Shown: one piece after another, positions 43,317 to 51,126 of the stretch
Layout: each line of letters opens with the position of its first letter
Position numbering within the stretch: position 1 is the first letter of the stretch
The notes under the pieces: model-generated
What the model was told of the DNA's origin: nothing
What the model saw: only the letters and a program-made list of their open reading frames with translations
Databases searched by the model: none
Position numbers and translations under genes: made by a program
NCBI GenBank assembly: GCA_037443645.1
Contig: JBBINY010000007.1
Span: forward strand, 6,247-70,246
Length of the DNA stretch: 64,000 nt
Direction of reading: 5' to 3'
Source: UBA2336 sp037443645
GTDB lineage: Bacteria; Bacteroidota; Bacteroidia; Cytophagales; Cyclobacteriaceae

Positions 43317-44000
43317 ATGCACGTTTCCATCATCACCTGCCTGCCCCGCCTGCTGGAAAGTCCGTTCAATGACTCCATCTTGAAACGGGCACAAAAAAAA
43401 GGATTGGCTACCATAGAACTTATCGACTTACGTGAATACGCTACCGACAAACACAAGTCGGTTGACGACTACGCATTTGGCGGCAGTGCCGGAATGGTGC
43501 TGATGATTGAGCCAATCCACCGGTGCATTACCGAGTTGAAATCAAAACGTCAATACGATGAGGTCATCTACATGAGTCCGGATGGCGAATTGCTGACTCA
43601 ATCCATAGCCAATGAACTGAGTTTAAAGGCAAACCTGATTATTCTTTGCGGCCATTACAAAGGCGTGGACGAACGTGTGCGCCAATACCTCATCACCCGC
43701 GAAATCAGCATTGGCGATTATGTACTCTCTGGTGGTGAACTGGCTGCGGCCGTACTTACCGATGCCGTAGTCCGGCTGTTACCTGGAGTTTTGAATGATG
43801 AAACCTCGGCACTCAGCGACTCCTTTCAGGATGGGCTTGTGGCCCCCCCTGTTTACACCCGGCCAGCCGAATACCAAGGTTGGAAAGTGCCGGAAATCCT
43901 GCTTTCTGGCGATCATTCTAAAATCGAAGAGTGGAAACACGAACAGGCCCTGATCCGAACCCGCAAAAGGAGGCCCGGCATGAGCCCTGGTGAAGGCTAA
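43317..44000 (+). CDS. trmD: tRNA (guanine37-N1)-methyltransferase
   Basis: 227 residues. The trefoil-knot SPOUT motifs LCGHYKGVDERVRQYL and EISIGDYVLSGGELAA, with DYAFGGSAGMVLMIEPI upstream, identify TrmD. It methylates G37 of tRNAs using SAM, preventing frameshifts. It is directly linked to rimM in the cluster. Confidence 0.96.
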   Translation: MHVSIITCLPRLLESPFNDSILKRAQKKGLATIELIDLREYATDKHKSVDDYAFGGSAGMVLMIEPIHRCITELKSKRQYDEVIYMSPDGELLTQSIANELSLKANLIILCGHYKGVDERVRQYLITREISIGDYVLSGGELAAAVLTDAVVRLLPGVLNDETSALSDSFQDGLVAPPVYTRPAEYQGWKVPEILLSGDHSKIEEWKHEQALIRTRKRRPGMSPGEG

Positions 44001-44029
44001 ATTGATTTGAGGGCTTTTTTAAGCCTTAC

Positions 44030-44059
44030 TTGCCAACTGACCCCTATTTCCTATATTTG
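44030..44059 (+). promoter_or_regulatory. promoter of rplS
   Basis: TTG (44030-44032), 19 bases and TATATTTG (44052-44059), the same layout and -7 sequence as the rpsP promoter. It shows that the ATG at 44087 is the real rplS start, since a frame beginning at 44030 would include the promoter. Confidence 0.8.
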
Positions 44060-44086
44060 CAGTCCATTTTAGAAAAACACGCTTTT

Positions 44087-44440
44087 ATGGCCGATTTAAT
44101 CAAAGTTGTGGAACAGGAATTTGCCTCAGTGCGGGAGAAAATGCCCAAATTCAAGGCAGGCGATACCATTAATGTTCATGTGAAAATCAAGGAAGGAAAC
44201 AAAGAACGCGTTCAGCAGTTTCAGGGGGTAGTGATTCAACGAAGGGGCTACGGCACAAATGGTGAGACATTTACAGTTCGGAAGGTTTCAAACGGGGTGG
44301 GCGTTGAGCGCATTTTCCCACTAACCTCACCCAGTATTGATAAGATTGAAGTGGTGAAAGAAGGCAGCGTACGCAGGGCTAAGCTCTACTACATGAAAGG
44401 CCGGCAGGGCAAATCGGCCAGGATTAAGGAAAAGGTTTAA
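44087..44440 (+). CDS. rplS: 50S ribosomal protein L19
   Basis: 117 residues starting MADLIKVVEQEF. The core FKAGDTINVHVKIKEGNKERVQQFQGVVI, in parts FKAGDTINVHVKI and QFQGVVIQRRG, and the SPSIDKIEV and RAKLYYMKGRQGKSARIKE ends are characteristic of L19, which bridges the two ribosomal subunits. It has its own promoter although it follows trmD, and a terminator follows. Confidence 0.97.
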   Translation: MADLIKVVEQEFASVREKMPKFKAGDTINVHVKIKEGNKERVQQFQGVVIQRRGYGTNGETFTVRKVSNGVGVERIFPLTSPSIDKIEVVKEGSVRRAKLYYMKGRQGKSARIKEKV

Positions 44441-44462
44441 CCGAAGCCTGAATTTTATGCAG

Positions 44463-44487
44463 AGCCACTTCAAAAAAGTGGCTTTTT
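44463..44487 (+). terminator. intrinsic terminator of rplS
   Basis: AGCCACTT (44463-44470) pairs with AAGTGGCT (44476-44483) around a 5-base loop, running into five T. Confidence 0.88.
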
Positions 44488-44537
44488 CATTGGTTATGGG
44501 GCTTTAACTGAGGGTTAGCTTCCTATAAAATTATTGA

Positions 44538-44559
44538 TAACTTTGTTGCCCTACATTTG
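44538..44559 (+). promoter_or_regulatory. two candidate -7 elements before the class I aldolase gene
   Basis: TAACTTTG (44538-44545) and TACATTTG (44552-44559) both fit TAnnTTTG within 30 bases of the ATG at 44566. Neither has a TTG at exactly 19 bases; either or both may be used. Confidence 0.5.
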
Positions 44560-44565
44560 AAATCT

Positions 44566-45639
44566 ATGGCAAAAACCAACATTTCGAAGATTCTGGGAAA
44601 AGATGCCAAGTACCTTCTTGGTCACAAAAGCAAAACCATTTCAACCAATCAGATCCACGCACCCGGACCCGATTTCGTAGAGCGGGTCTTTGTGCAATCA
44701 AACCGGAATCCGCAAACCCTGCGCAGCCTGCAATCGGTGTTTGCCACGGGCCGGCTGGGAGGAACTGGGTATGTCTCCATCCTTCCCATCGACCAGGGTA
44801 TTGAACATAGTGCCGGTGCATCGTTTGCAAAGAACCCCATCTACTTCGATCCTGAAAATATCGTTAAGCTGGCCATCGAGGGTGGCTGCAATGCCGTAGC
44901 CACTACGTATGGGGTACTCGCGCTGATGTCTAGAAAATATGCACACCGCATTCCGTTCATTGTTAAGATCAACCACAACGAACTGCTTACCTACCCCAAC
45001 AAGTTTGATCAGATTATGTTTGGCTCGGTAGAAGAGGCATGGAACCTGGGTGCTGTAGCCGTTGGTGCCACCATCTATTTCGGATCTGATAACTCAACCC
45101 GCCAGATTCAGGAAGTAGCGGCCGCTTTTGAGCGGGCCCATGAACTGGGCATGGCCACCATTCTTTGGTGCTACATTCGTAACAACGCGTTTAAGAAAGA
45201 CGGAAAAGATTATCATGTATCGGCTGACCTGACCGGACAAGCAAACCACCTTGGTGTAACCATCCAGGCCGATATCATCAAGCAAAAACTTGCCGAAAAT
45301 AACGGGGGCTACAAAGCACTGAATACCGGTGGCAGCAGCTATGGAAAACTGGATGAACGAATCTACTCACAACTGACCTCCGACCATCCGATTGATCTGT
45401 GCCGGTACCAGGTGGCAAACTGTTACATGGGCCGCGCAGGATTAATCAACTCAGGGGGTGAATCGAAAGGAACCAGCGATTTGGCCGATGCAGTGCGCAC
45501 TGCAGTTATCAACAAGCGGGCAGGCGGCATGGGACTAATTTCGGGAAGAAAGGCATTTCAACGTCCGATGAAGGAGGGTGTCGAAATACTTAATGCCATC
45601 CAGGATGTTTATTTAGACAAAAGTATTGATCTGGCCTGA
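44566..45639 (+). CDS. class I fructose-bisphosphate aldolase (FbaB/DhnA type)
   Basis: 357 residues from the ATG at 44566. ILPIDQGIEHSAGASFAKNP (in part DQGIEHSAG), IVKINHNELLTYP, GATIYFGS and CYIRNNAF match the DhnA-type class I aldolases of bacteria and archaea. These use a Schiff-base lysine rather than a metal, unlike class II enzymes. It would split or form fructose-1,6-bisphosphate in glycolysis and gluconeogenesis. It is a single gene between rplS and accD. Confidence 0.9.
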   Translation: MAKTNISKILGKDAKYLLGHKSKTISTNQIHAPGPDFVERVFVQSNRNPQTLRSLQSVFATGRLGGTGYVSILPIDQGIEHSAGASFAKNPIYFDPENIVKLAIEGGCNAVATTYGVLALMSRKYAHRIPFIVKINHNELLTYPNKFDQIMFGSVEEAWNLGAVAVGATIYFGSDNSTRQIQEVAAAFERAHELGMATILWCYIRNNAFKKDGKDYHVSADLTGQANHLGVTIQADIIKQKLAENNGGYKALNTGGSSYGKLDERIYSQLTSDHPIDLCRYQVANCYMGRAGLINSGGESKGTSDLADAVRTAVINKRAGGMGLISGRKAFQRPMKEGVEILNAIQDVYLDKSIDLA

Positions 45640-45695
45640 CCCGATTATGAACGGAGTTTACTCTCTTCTGCATCTTCGTACTTTAACATGTCGCT

Positions 45696-46538
45696 ATGTC
45701 GTGGTTTAACCGTACTGATAAAGGCATTCTTACTCCTACCGAGGCAAAACGTGAAGTGCCGGACGGACTTTGGTTTAAATCGCCAGGCGGAAAAATCATC
45801 CATACCCGCGAATTGAAGAACAACGCCTATGTTGTTCCGGAAGAAGATTACCATGTACGCATCGGATCGAAGGAATACTTTGAAATCCTCTTCGATAATA
45901 ATGAGTTCACTGAATTGGATGCTAACATGGAATCAGCCGACCCGCTGAAATTCAAAGACACAAAACCTTACCCCAAACGCATTAAAGAAACCCAGGAAAA
46001 AACAGATTTGAAGGATGCTGTTCGCACTGCGCATGGCAAAATAAATGGGCTCGACCTTGTTATTGGCTGTATGGATTTCAGTTTCATAGGCGGATCGATG
46101 GGATCAGTGGTGGGCGAAAAGATTGCACGGGCCATGGATTATTCCCTTCAGCATAAGATACCCTACCTGATGATTTCCCGATCAGGAGGTGCACGCATGA
46201 TGGAGGCCGGTTTATCGCTCATGCAAATGGCCAAAACATCGGCTAAAATTGCCCAATTAAACGAGGCAAAGATCCCCTACATTTCGCTGATGACCGATCC
46301 CACCACCGGTGGTGTTACAGCCTCGTATGCAATGTTGGGTGACTTTAATATTGCAGAGCCCGGTGCGTTGATCGGCTTTGCCGGACCTCGTGTGATCCGC
46401 GAAACGATCGGCAAAGACCTGCCAAAAGGTTTTCAGAGTGCCGAATTCGTTCTCGATCATGGCTTTCTTGACTTTATCGTTGACAGGAGAAACCTCAAGA
46501 ACCGGCTAACCACCCTGTTGCAGATGCTTGCCAATTGA
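45696..46538 (+). CDS. accD: acetyl-CoA carboxylase carboxyltransferase beta, no zinc ribbon
   Basis: 280 residues. The crotonase-like core has GKINGLDLVIGCMDFSFIGG (in part), ISRSGGARMMEAGLSLMQMAK in part (SRSGGARMMEAG), TGGVTASYAMLGD and AGPRVIRETIG. AccD joins AccA to transfer carboxyl from biotin to acetyl-CoA in fatty acid synthesis. The N-terminus usually carries a four-Cys zinc ribbon; here the aligned positions are S29, G32, V47 and E50 while the flanking GLW, EL and VxP residues are kept. So the zinc site is lost but the fold may persist. No Cys occurs in the first 60 residues. Confidence 0.93.
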   Translation: MSWFNRTDKGILTPTEAKREVPDGLWFKSPGGKIIHTRELKNNAYVVPEEDYHVRIGSKEYFEILFDNNEFTELDANMESADPLKFKDTKPYPKRIKETQEKTDLKDAVRTAHGKINGLDLVIGCMDFSFIGGSMGSVVGEKIARAMDYSLQHKIPYLMISRSGGARMMEAGLSLMQMAKTSAKIAQLNEAKIPYISLMTDPTTGGVTASYAMLGDFNIAEPGALIGFAGPRVIRETIGKDLPKGFQSAEFVLDHGFLDFIVDRRNLKNRLTTLLQMLAN

Positions 46539-46549
46539 TCTGTTCTCCT

Positions 46550-46566
46550 ACCGTCCGAAACCGACC
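46550..46566. promoter_or_regulatory. operator-like string before the decayed permease
   Basis: CGTCCG-AAAC-CGACCG (46552-46567 region) resembles the 6-4-6 palindrome at 33811-33826 and nearly matches the string at 33791-33805. Only the left half is a good TGTCCG match, so this is a weak call. Confidence 0.3.
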
Positions 46567-46639
46567 GATTATTTCCCTTTTCGAACACACAGCCCCGTGC
46601 ACTAGGTAGGAAATTCGTTCAATTAAGGCTTTTGACATA

Positions 46640-47545
46640 CTTGGAAGGCAGGGCGACTTCTTCGGAGCACAGTACCAGGCTGAGGGCTCATCCGAAATTC
46701 TTACCACTAAAAGTATGGTAATTGATGATGAGTTGGCTCAAACCATCGGTTTCGAATTTGTAGCCGGAAAAGGATACTCAAGAGAAACCACTGATTCATT
46801 ATCGATAATTCTCAATGAAACAGCCGTTAGGACACTTGGACTCATTGACCCCGTGGGTCAAAAGCTCAATCAGGTACAGCGAAGACCCGATGGCACCTTT
46901 ACTATTTCGTTTACCATTATTGGTGTTATTAAGGATTTTAATTTTCAATCACTTCGTGACCCGATTACACCGCTCAGTATTCAGAGTGCCGAAACGTTTG
47001 GGCCTGCTATTGGAGTTGCCTATATCCGTATTAAGGGCCAGTCAGTGCAGTCGGCAATCGGAAAGATCGAAGGTATATGGAAAGAACTGGTACCCGATCA
47101 GCCCCTGAAGTTCTCCTTTCTGGATCAGAACCTGGCGGCCAACTATGAAGCCGAACAACGGGCAGGTACCCTGTTCGGAACGTTTTCTGCACTGGCCATT
47201 TGCATTGCGTGTGTTGGCTTGTTTGGATTAGCCGCTTACACCACCAGCCTGCGAACAAAGGAGATCGGGATACGAAAGGTATTGGGAGCTTCCGTGGGGA
47301 GCGTGGTTTTGTTGTTGTCAAAAGATTTTACCAAACTGATTGTAATTGCTTTTCTGATTGCGGTTCCAATTTCCTGGTACGTGATGAATAACTGGCTGAA
47401 CGGTTTCGCCTACCGGATAAGCCTTGGAGCTGAAACATTTCTCCTGGCAGGAGTTATTGCTGTAACAATCGCCTGGATAACTGTAAGTTATCAGTCTATT
47501 AAGGCGGCAGTCTCCAATCCGGTGAAGTCGCTGCGAAGTGAGTAG
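46640..47545 (+). pseudogene. truncated FtsX/MacB-type permease (C-terminal part)
   Basis: The open frame from ATG 46715 gives 276 residues equal to the last third of an ~800-residue permease such as the one at 31290-33698: a MacB-like periplasmic segment, then FtsX with LRTKEIGIRKVLGASVGS and four membrane helices, ending NPVKSLRSE. Homologous sequence continues in frame upstream of that ATG (LGRQGDFFGAQYQAEGSSEIL from 46640) up to a TAG at 46607, so the ATG is not a native start. About 500 N-terminal residues are missing. It is most likely a deletion remnant; a short expressed fragment cannot be excluded. Confidence 0.8.
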
Positions 47546-47546
47546 G

Positions 47547-48884
47547 TTATTCAATAAAATTCTTAAACGGATCCTTTATTAAATAGGCCCTATAAGACGC
47601 ATGGTCTGTTGCTACTTTCCACAAGATCTGCCCCTCACGGTTAACAACCGTAATAATTGCATCCTTGCGAGTTGTGCACACCAGAAATTTGTCATCGCTG
47701 AGCATTTCAGCACTGCCCATCCGGTAAGATGACAGGGATCGTGGAAGTTCAACACGAATCATCGTTGTTGCTTTTTTTGCTGACTCATCAATTTCATACG
47801 CCATAACTCTTGAATTGGGGCGAATTTTTGAATCGCCATTATCAAACATCATCAGTTCATTTCGTGGATTGAAGTGAATGCTATGCTGCCGGATAAAATA
47901 ATCCGAAGGATCCTCGGGTACGATGTTTCCCCCGGCCCCTAATTTCCACAGTACATCCCCTTGTTTACCATCCACTTTCCAAACCTGATTAAAATCCCGG
48001 AAAGAAATCAGGTAATTACGATGGCCATCAAGCACAATAGAATTGGCATGTCCCCAATTTTCTTTAAGGTTAATAGCTCCGGTAAAACGGGTTGGGTCTT
48101 CCGCTTGCAGAAGATTCCATATCCAGACCACCTTGCCTTCTTTTGACAGCACCAATATACCATCCGCTGTGAGGTACTGATTTTTAGTACCGCCAAATTT
48201 TCGTAAGTCATAACGGGCTGAGTCGTGGGTAATAGTTACGATATTTCCTGCCGGATCGTAAAATATTTCATGATGCACTTTGTATGGCAAACCCAATTGC
48301 TCAAGATCAAGGTCAAGGATTACATTCCCCATCAGGTCAGTCTCCATAATCCGTGCAGAATCATAGATTGACAAAATGGTGTTTTGGCTCGTCCAGGTAA
48401 ATGCTCTTCGTACGGCTGTGTCATAGGAGTGATACCACACGATATCTCCCTCCCGATCTATCAACACATCGGCTCCGTGCTTAAAAAACCTGCGCAGAAG
48501 GATAAACCCATCAAACACGGTAGTATCAATCCTCTCTTTTCGAATGTGGAGCACATGAGCCGGAACAGAATCGGTTTGAAAAAAAAACTCCTTTGACGAC
48601 CGGTTGTTATGAACAATCGTGTAGGCATAGTGCCTGTTTGGTTTAACATTGAAGAGCGTAATGGCATGGTTACGGCCATGACTCGGCTTTGTTCGCTGCC
48701 GGGCCGATGGACGATCAACAGGCCAATATTCAATTCGTACTACTGTACTATCGGGGGTTGTAAATTCAAGATGTGGCAAAAGTACGTTGCTGTTATAAAA
48801 TGTAACTTCCGGATCGGAGTGCCATGCCGACTGGCAGGCACTTGCACAAACAGCAAGAACAAATAGATATTTGCAGGTGCTCAT
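47547..48884 (-). CDS. arylsulfotransferase (ASST) family protein
   Basis: 445 residues. The signal segment (YLFVLAVCASAC) has Cys13 and Cys17, so it may be a lipoprotein. A beta-propeller of repeated W-containing blades follows. Residues that fit the E. coli AssT active site are H204/H205 in VHHEIFYD, H279 in WGHANSIV, R296 in ISFRDFNQVW and H334 in IRQHSIHF. ASST moves sulfate between phenolic compounds in the periplasm without PAPS, through a sulfo-His intermediate. The start overlaps the upstream sulfotransferase stop by 4 bases (ATGA). Donor and acceptor are unknown. Confidence 0.86.
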   Translation of the reverse strand: MSTCKYLFVLAVCASACQSAWHSDPEVTFYNSNVLLPHLEFTTPDSTVVRIEYWPVDRPSARQRTKPSHGRNHAITLFNVKPNRHYAYTIVHNNRSSKEFFFQTDSVPAHVLHIRKERIDTTVFDGFILLRRFFKHGADVLIDREGDIVWYHSYDTAVRRAFTWTSQNTILSIYDSARIMETDLMGNVILDLDLEQLGLPYKVHHEIFYDPAGNIVTITHDSARYDLRKFGGTKNQYLTADGILVLSKEGKVVWIWNLLQAEDPTRFTGAINLKENWGHANSIVLDGHRNYLISFRDFNQVWKVDGKQGDVLWKLGAGGNIVPEDPSDYFIRQHSIHFNPRNELMMFDNGDSKIRPNSRVMAYEIDESAKKATTMIRVELPRSLSSYRMGSAEMLSDDKFLVCTTRKDAIITVVNREGQILWKVATDHASYRAYLIKDPFKNFIE

Positions 48885-49903
48885 TGCAATACCCTGTTTT
48901 CAATTTGCCGCAATAAACTCTCCTGGGGTTCTCGCTTTAACCTATCCAGCGGATCAGCCTTACTCAATGCATCGGCAACACCTTTGGCATTTTCCTGTTC
49001 AAACTGTGCAATGTCCGCTTCAGTTAACTTAACCTGTGAAATATCCGTAAGCAGCGGATATCCGAGAGCCGTCAGCATAGGGTGCGCTACCCCCTCAAAA
49101 ATCCTGATCTGCTCCATTGAAAGTTCCTTCAGATACTTATGGTGGTTATTGCTCAAAATCGGCTTGGCCACATTCTTCCACATCTGACCCGAAGTGGCTG
49201 TATTCAATGATTCTTCGGAATGAAAATAATCCATCATGGATTCATTATACGTGACGCCCAGTTTTTCGCAAATGCCTTTCAGAACAAGCCGGGGGTGAGC
49301 CAATAACTCCTCATACTTAACCTCAATAAACCGGCCAGGCGAAACTATATCTTTTACGCGCAGCGAAAGTTCTTGTTCAAGATTCCATTTTTTGCCAAGG
49401 TGGTACACATGCTTGGGTCCTACAATAGCCTTGAGAAAAGACAGCGCTACATCACGGCCATCGCGATAAATGAAAAGGTAGTATGGATGCACACCCGCCT
49501 CCTCAATTTCCTTGATGTGATACACACTCTCCATGCTCTTGCAGCACCAATACGTGGCGCCCTCCTCAATAGCCTTCAATTCATAAATTCTTCTGAAGAT
49601 TTCCACCAGGTTTCGCTGTGTACAACCGGCCATTATCCGATCAGCCTCGAACGAAATACCCTGCCAGGGCACCGGATTGCGGTTCACCCATTCGCACACA
49701 TCAATTACCAATGAGCGGAAATTCACATCATCATTCAAGTCCCCATAGCGCGGGATAAGCGGGAAAAAAGTTTTGAGTATGTGGGGCGGATGTGGCGCTG
49801 AAATTTCGGGCAACTGGTTTAACATAACACGCAACAGGTTGGAACCCGAACGCTGAGTTCCTACAAATTGAATCGCGGATAAATTTGACGTTGATGTACT
49901 CAC
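48881..49903 (-). CDS. PAPS-dependent sulfotransferase family protein
   Basis: 340 residues. The 5'-phosphosulfate loop is FVGTQRSGSNLLRVML (residues 13-28) and the 3'-phosphate motif is FIYRDGRDVALSF (R147, S155), the two signatures of cytosolic/Golgi-type sulfotransferases that use PAPS. There is no signal peptide, so it should act in the cytosol. Acceptors may be sugars, lipids or small phenols. It overlaps chrA upstream and the ASST gene downstream by 4 bases each, so all three should be translated together. A few members bind other nucleotides, hence some doubt on PAPS use. Confidence 0.86.
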   Translation of the reverse strand: MSTSTSNLSAIQFVGTQRSGSNLLRVMLNQLPEISAPHPPHILKTFFPLIPRYGDLNDDVNFRSLVIDVCEWVNRNPVPWQGISFEADRIMAGCTQRNLVEIFRRIYELKAIEEGATYWCCKSMESVYHIKEIEEAGVHPYYLFIYRDGRDVALSFLKAIVGPKHVYHLGKKWNLEQELSLRVKDIVSPGRFIEVKYEELLAHPRLVLKGICEKLGVTYNESMMDYFHSEESLNTATSGQMWKNVAKPILSNNHHKYLKELSMEQIRIFEGVAHPMLTALGYPLLTDISQVKLTEADIAQFEQENAKGVADALSKADPLDRLKREPQESLLRQIENRVLQ

Positions 49904-51069
49904 ACAGAATAGGCTATATATCCAATCCCTCCGGAGGCTACCACAACAATAGCAGGATTAATCTTAAATCGGAAAAATAAAAGAAACGATATAATCAGTA
50001 TACCCAGGGTAAGAACCGGCTTTGTCGTATACCAATAATCCCAATAAATGGAGATGGCCGCTGCGAGAATGAGGCCAACAATGGCCGGCTTAATGCCTGC
50101 CAGGGCTCCCTGAACCCATGGGTTTGATTTGAACTGAACAAAAAATTTTGAGACAATAATCATTACCAGGGATGATGGAAAAAAAATCGCGACAGTCGCC
50201 AGGATGGCGCCAATCACCCCGTTAAGCTTATAGCCGAAAAAAGCTGCACTGATCAATATTGGTCCGGGGGTGATCTGGCCTACAGAAATTCCAGCCATAA
50301 ACTCATCCAGTGAAAACCATTGGGTTTGCTCTACCAGGATACCCTTCAGCATGGGCACCATAACATACCCGCCTCCAAAAAGTGACAGGCTTATTGAAGC
50401 AAACTCAGTAACCAATCGTGCCATCTTATAATCATAAAAAAAATAACGGACGGAAAAGCAGGCCACGAGTAACAGCAGTGCAACAATAACCAATTGAGCC
50501 GCGCCTCCTGGTTTTGCTTCTTCAATGGGCGAAACTACCGGTTTCCTGAACAGAATGCCCATAAAACCGGAAATCAGAAAAACACCCAGCACAATTTCAT
50601 AGCGCGGCAGTAAAATAAAACCAACGGTAGCAAAAATGAGAAGTAATCCATCCAGCCGGCCACTAACACTTTTGATTCCCATGGTTGCGGCAACAGAAAG
50701 AAGCAATGCTACAATAACGGGCATAATGCCTTTCAAAACACCTTCAATCCCGATATACTCACCGACTGAAAAATACAAGGCTGCGAATGCCGTAACCAGC
50801 ACAAGCGATGGGATCAGCACCGCAACAACCGAAATCAGTGCCGCACGTACACCGCCAAGCGTATAGGCCGTATAGGCTACAACATTAACAGCCACCGGAC
50901 CGGGCAATAATGAAGCTATGGTGATGCCTTCAGCAATTACTTCATCATCAATCACTTTATCCTTACTCACAAACTGCTCGCGCACCATGGCAACTAAAGC
51001 CATATACCCTCCAAACGAAGTGGATCCGATAATCAGAAATTTTTTAAAAAGTTGCGTAAGGCTTTGCAT
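49900..51069 (-). CDS. chrA: ChrA-type chromate/anion transporter
   Basis: 389 residues from the ATG at 51069 (MQSLTQLFKKFLIIGSTSFGGY). It is a long-form CHR protein with two homologous halves, each starting with an FGG motif (FGGYMALVAM and FGGGYVMVPML) and carrying LLPGPVAVN or ITPGPILIS; about 10-12 membrane helices. Characterised members expel chromate, a sulfate analogue, and sulfate inhibits them. Its stop overlaps the sulfotransferase start by 4 bases. A terminator hairpin lies 7 bases before its ATG, so expression depends on read-through or a promoter further up. Confidence 0.9.
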   Translation of the reverse strand: MQSLTQLFKKFLIIGSTSFGGYMALVAMVREQFVSKDKVIDDEVIAEGITIASLLPGPVAVNVVAYTAYTLGGVRAALISVVAVLIPSLVLVTAFAALYFSVGEYIGIEGVLKGIMPVIVALLLSVAATMGIKSVSGRLDGLLLIFATVGFILLPRYEIVLGVFLISGFMGILFRKPVVSPIEEAKPGGAAQLVIVALLLLVACFSVRYFFYDYKMARLVTEFASISLSLFGGGYVMVPMLKGILVEQTQWFSLDEFMAGISVGQITPGPILISAAFFGYKLNGVIGAILATVAIFFPSSLVMIIVSKFFVQFKSNPWVQGALAGIKPAIVGLILAAAISIYWDYWYTTKPVLTLGILIISFLLFFRFKINPAIVVVASGGIGYIAYSV

Positions 51070-51075
51070 TTCATC

Positions 51076-51110
51076 AAAAAAAAAGCCCTGATGCAATCAC
51101 CAGGGCTTTT
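51076..51110 (-). terminator. terminator of the SusCD operon, directly before chrA
   Basis: On the minus strand CAGGGCT's partner arms are at 51107-51101 and 51090-51084 (stem AGCCCTG/CAGGGCT, 10-base loop), followed by nine T (51084-51076). The chrA ATG begins at 51069. Confidence 0.85.
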
Positions 51111-51126
51111 CGTATTACGGCTTCAA

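Noticed and set aside
44030..44086. Longer start for rplS
   Set aside because: This stretch contains the rplS promoter itself, and L19 begins normally at the ATG at 44087.
46495..46707. 70-residue minus-strand frame between accD and the decayed permease
   Set aside because: It is antisense to the accD end and the permease remnant and shows no motif.
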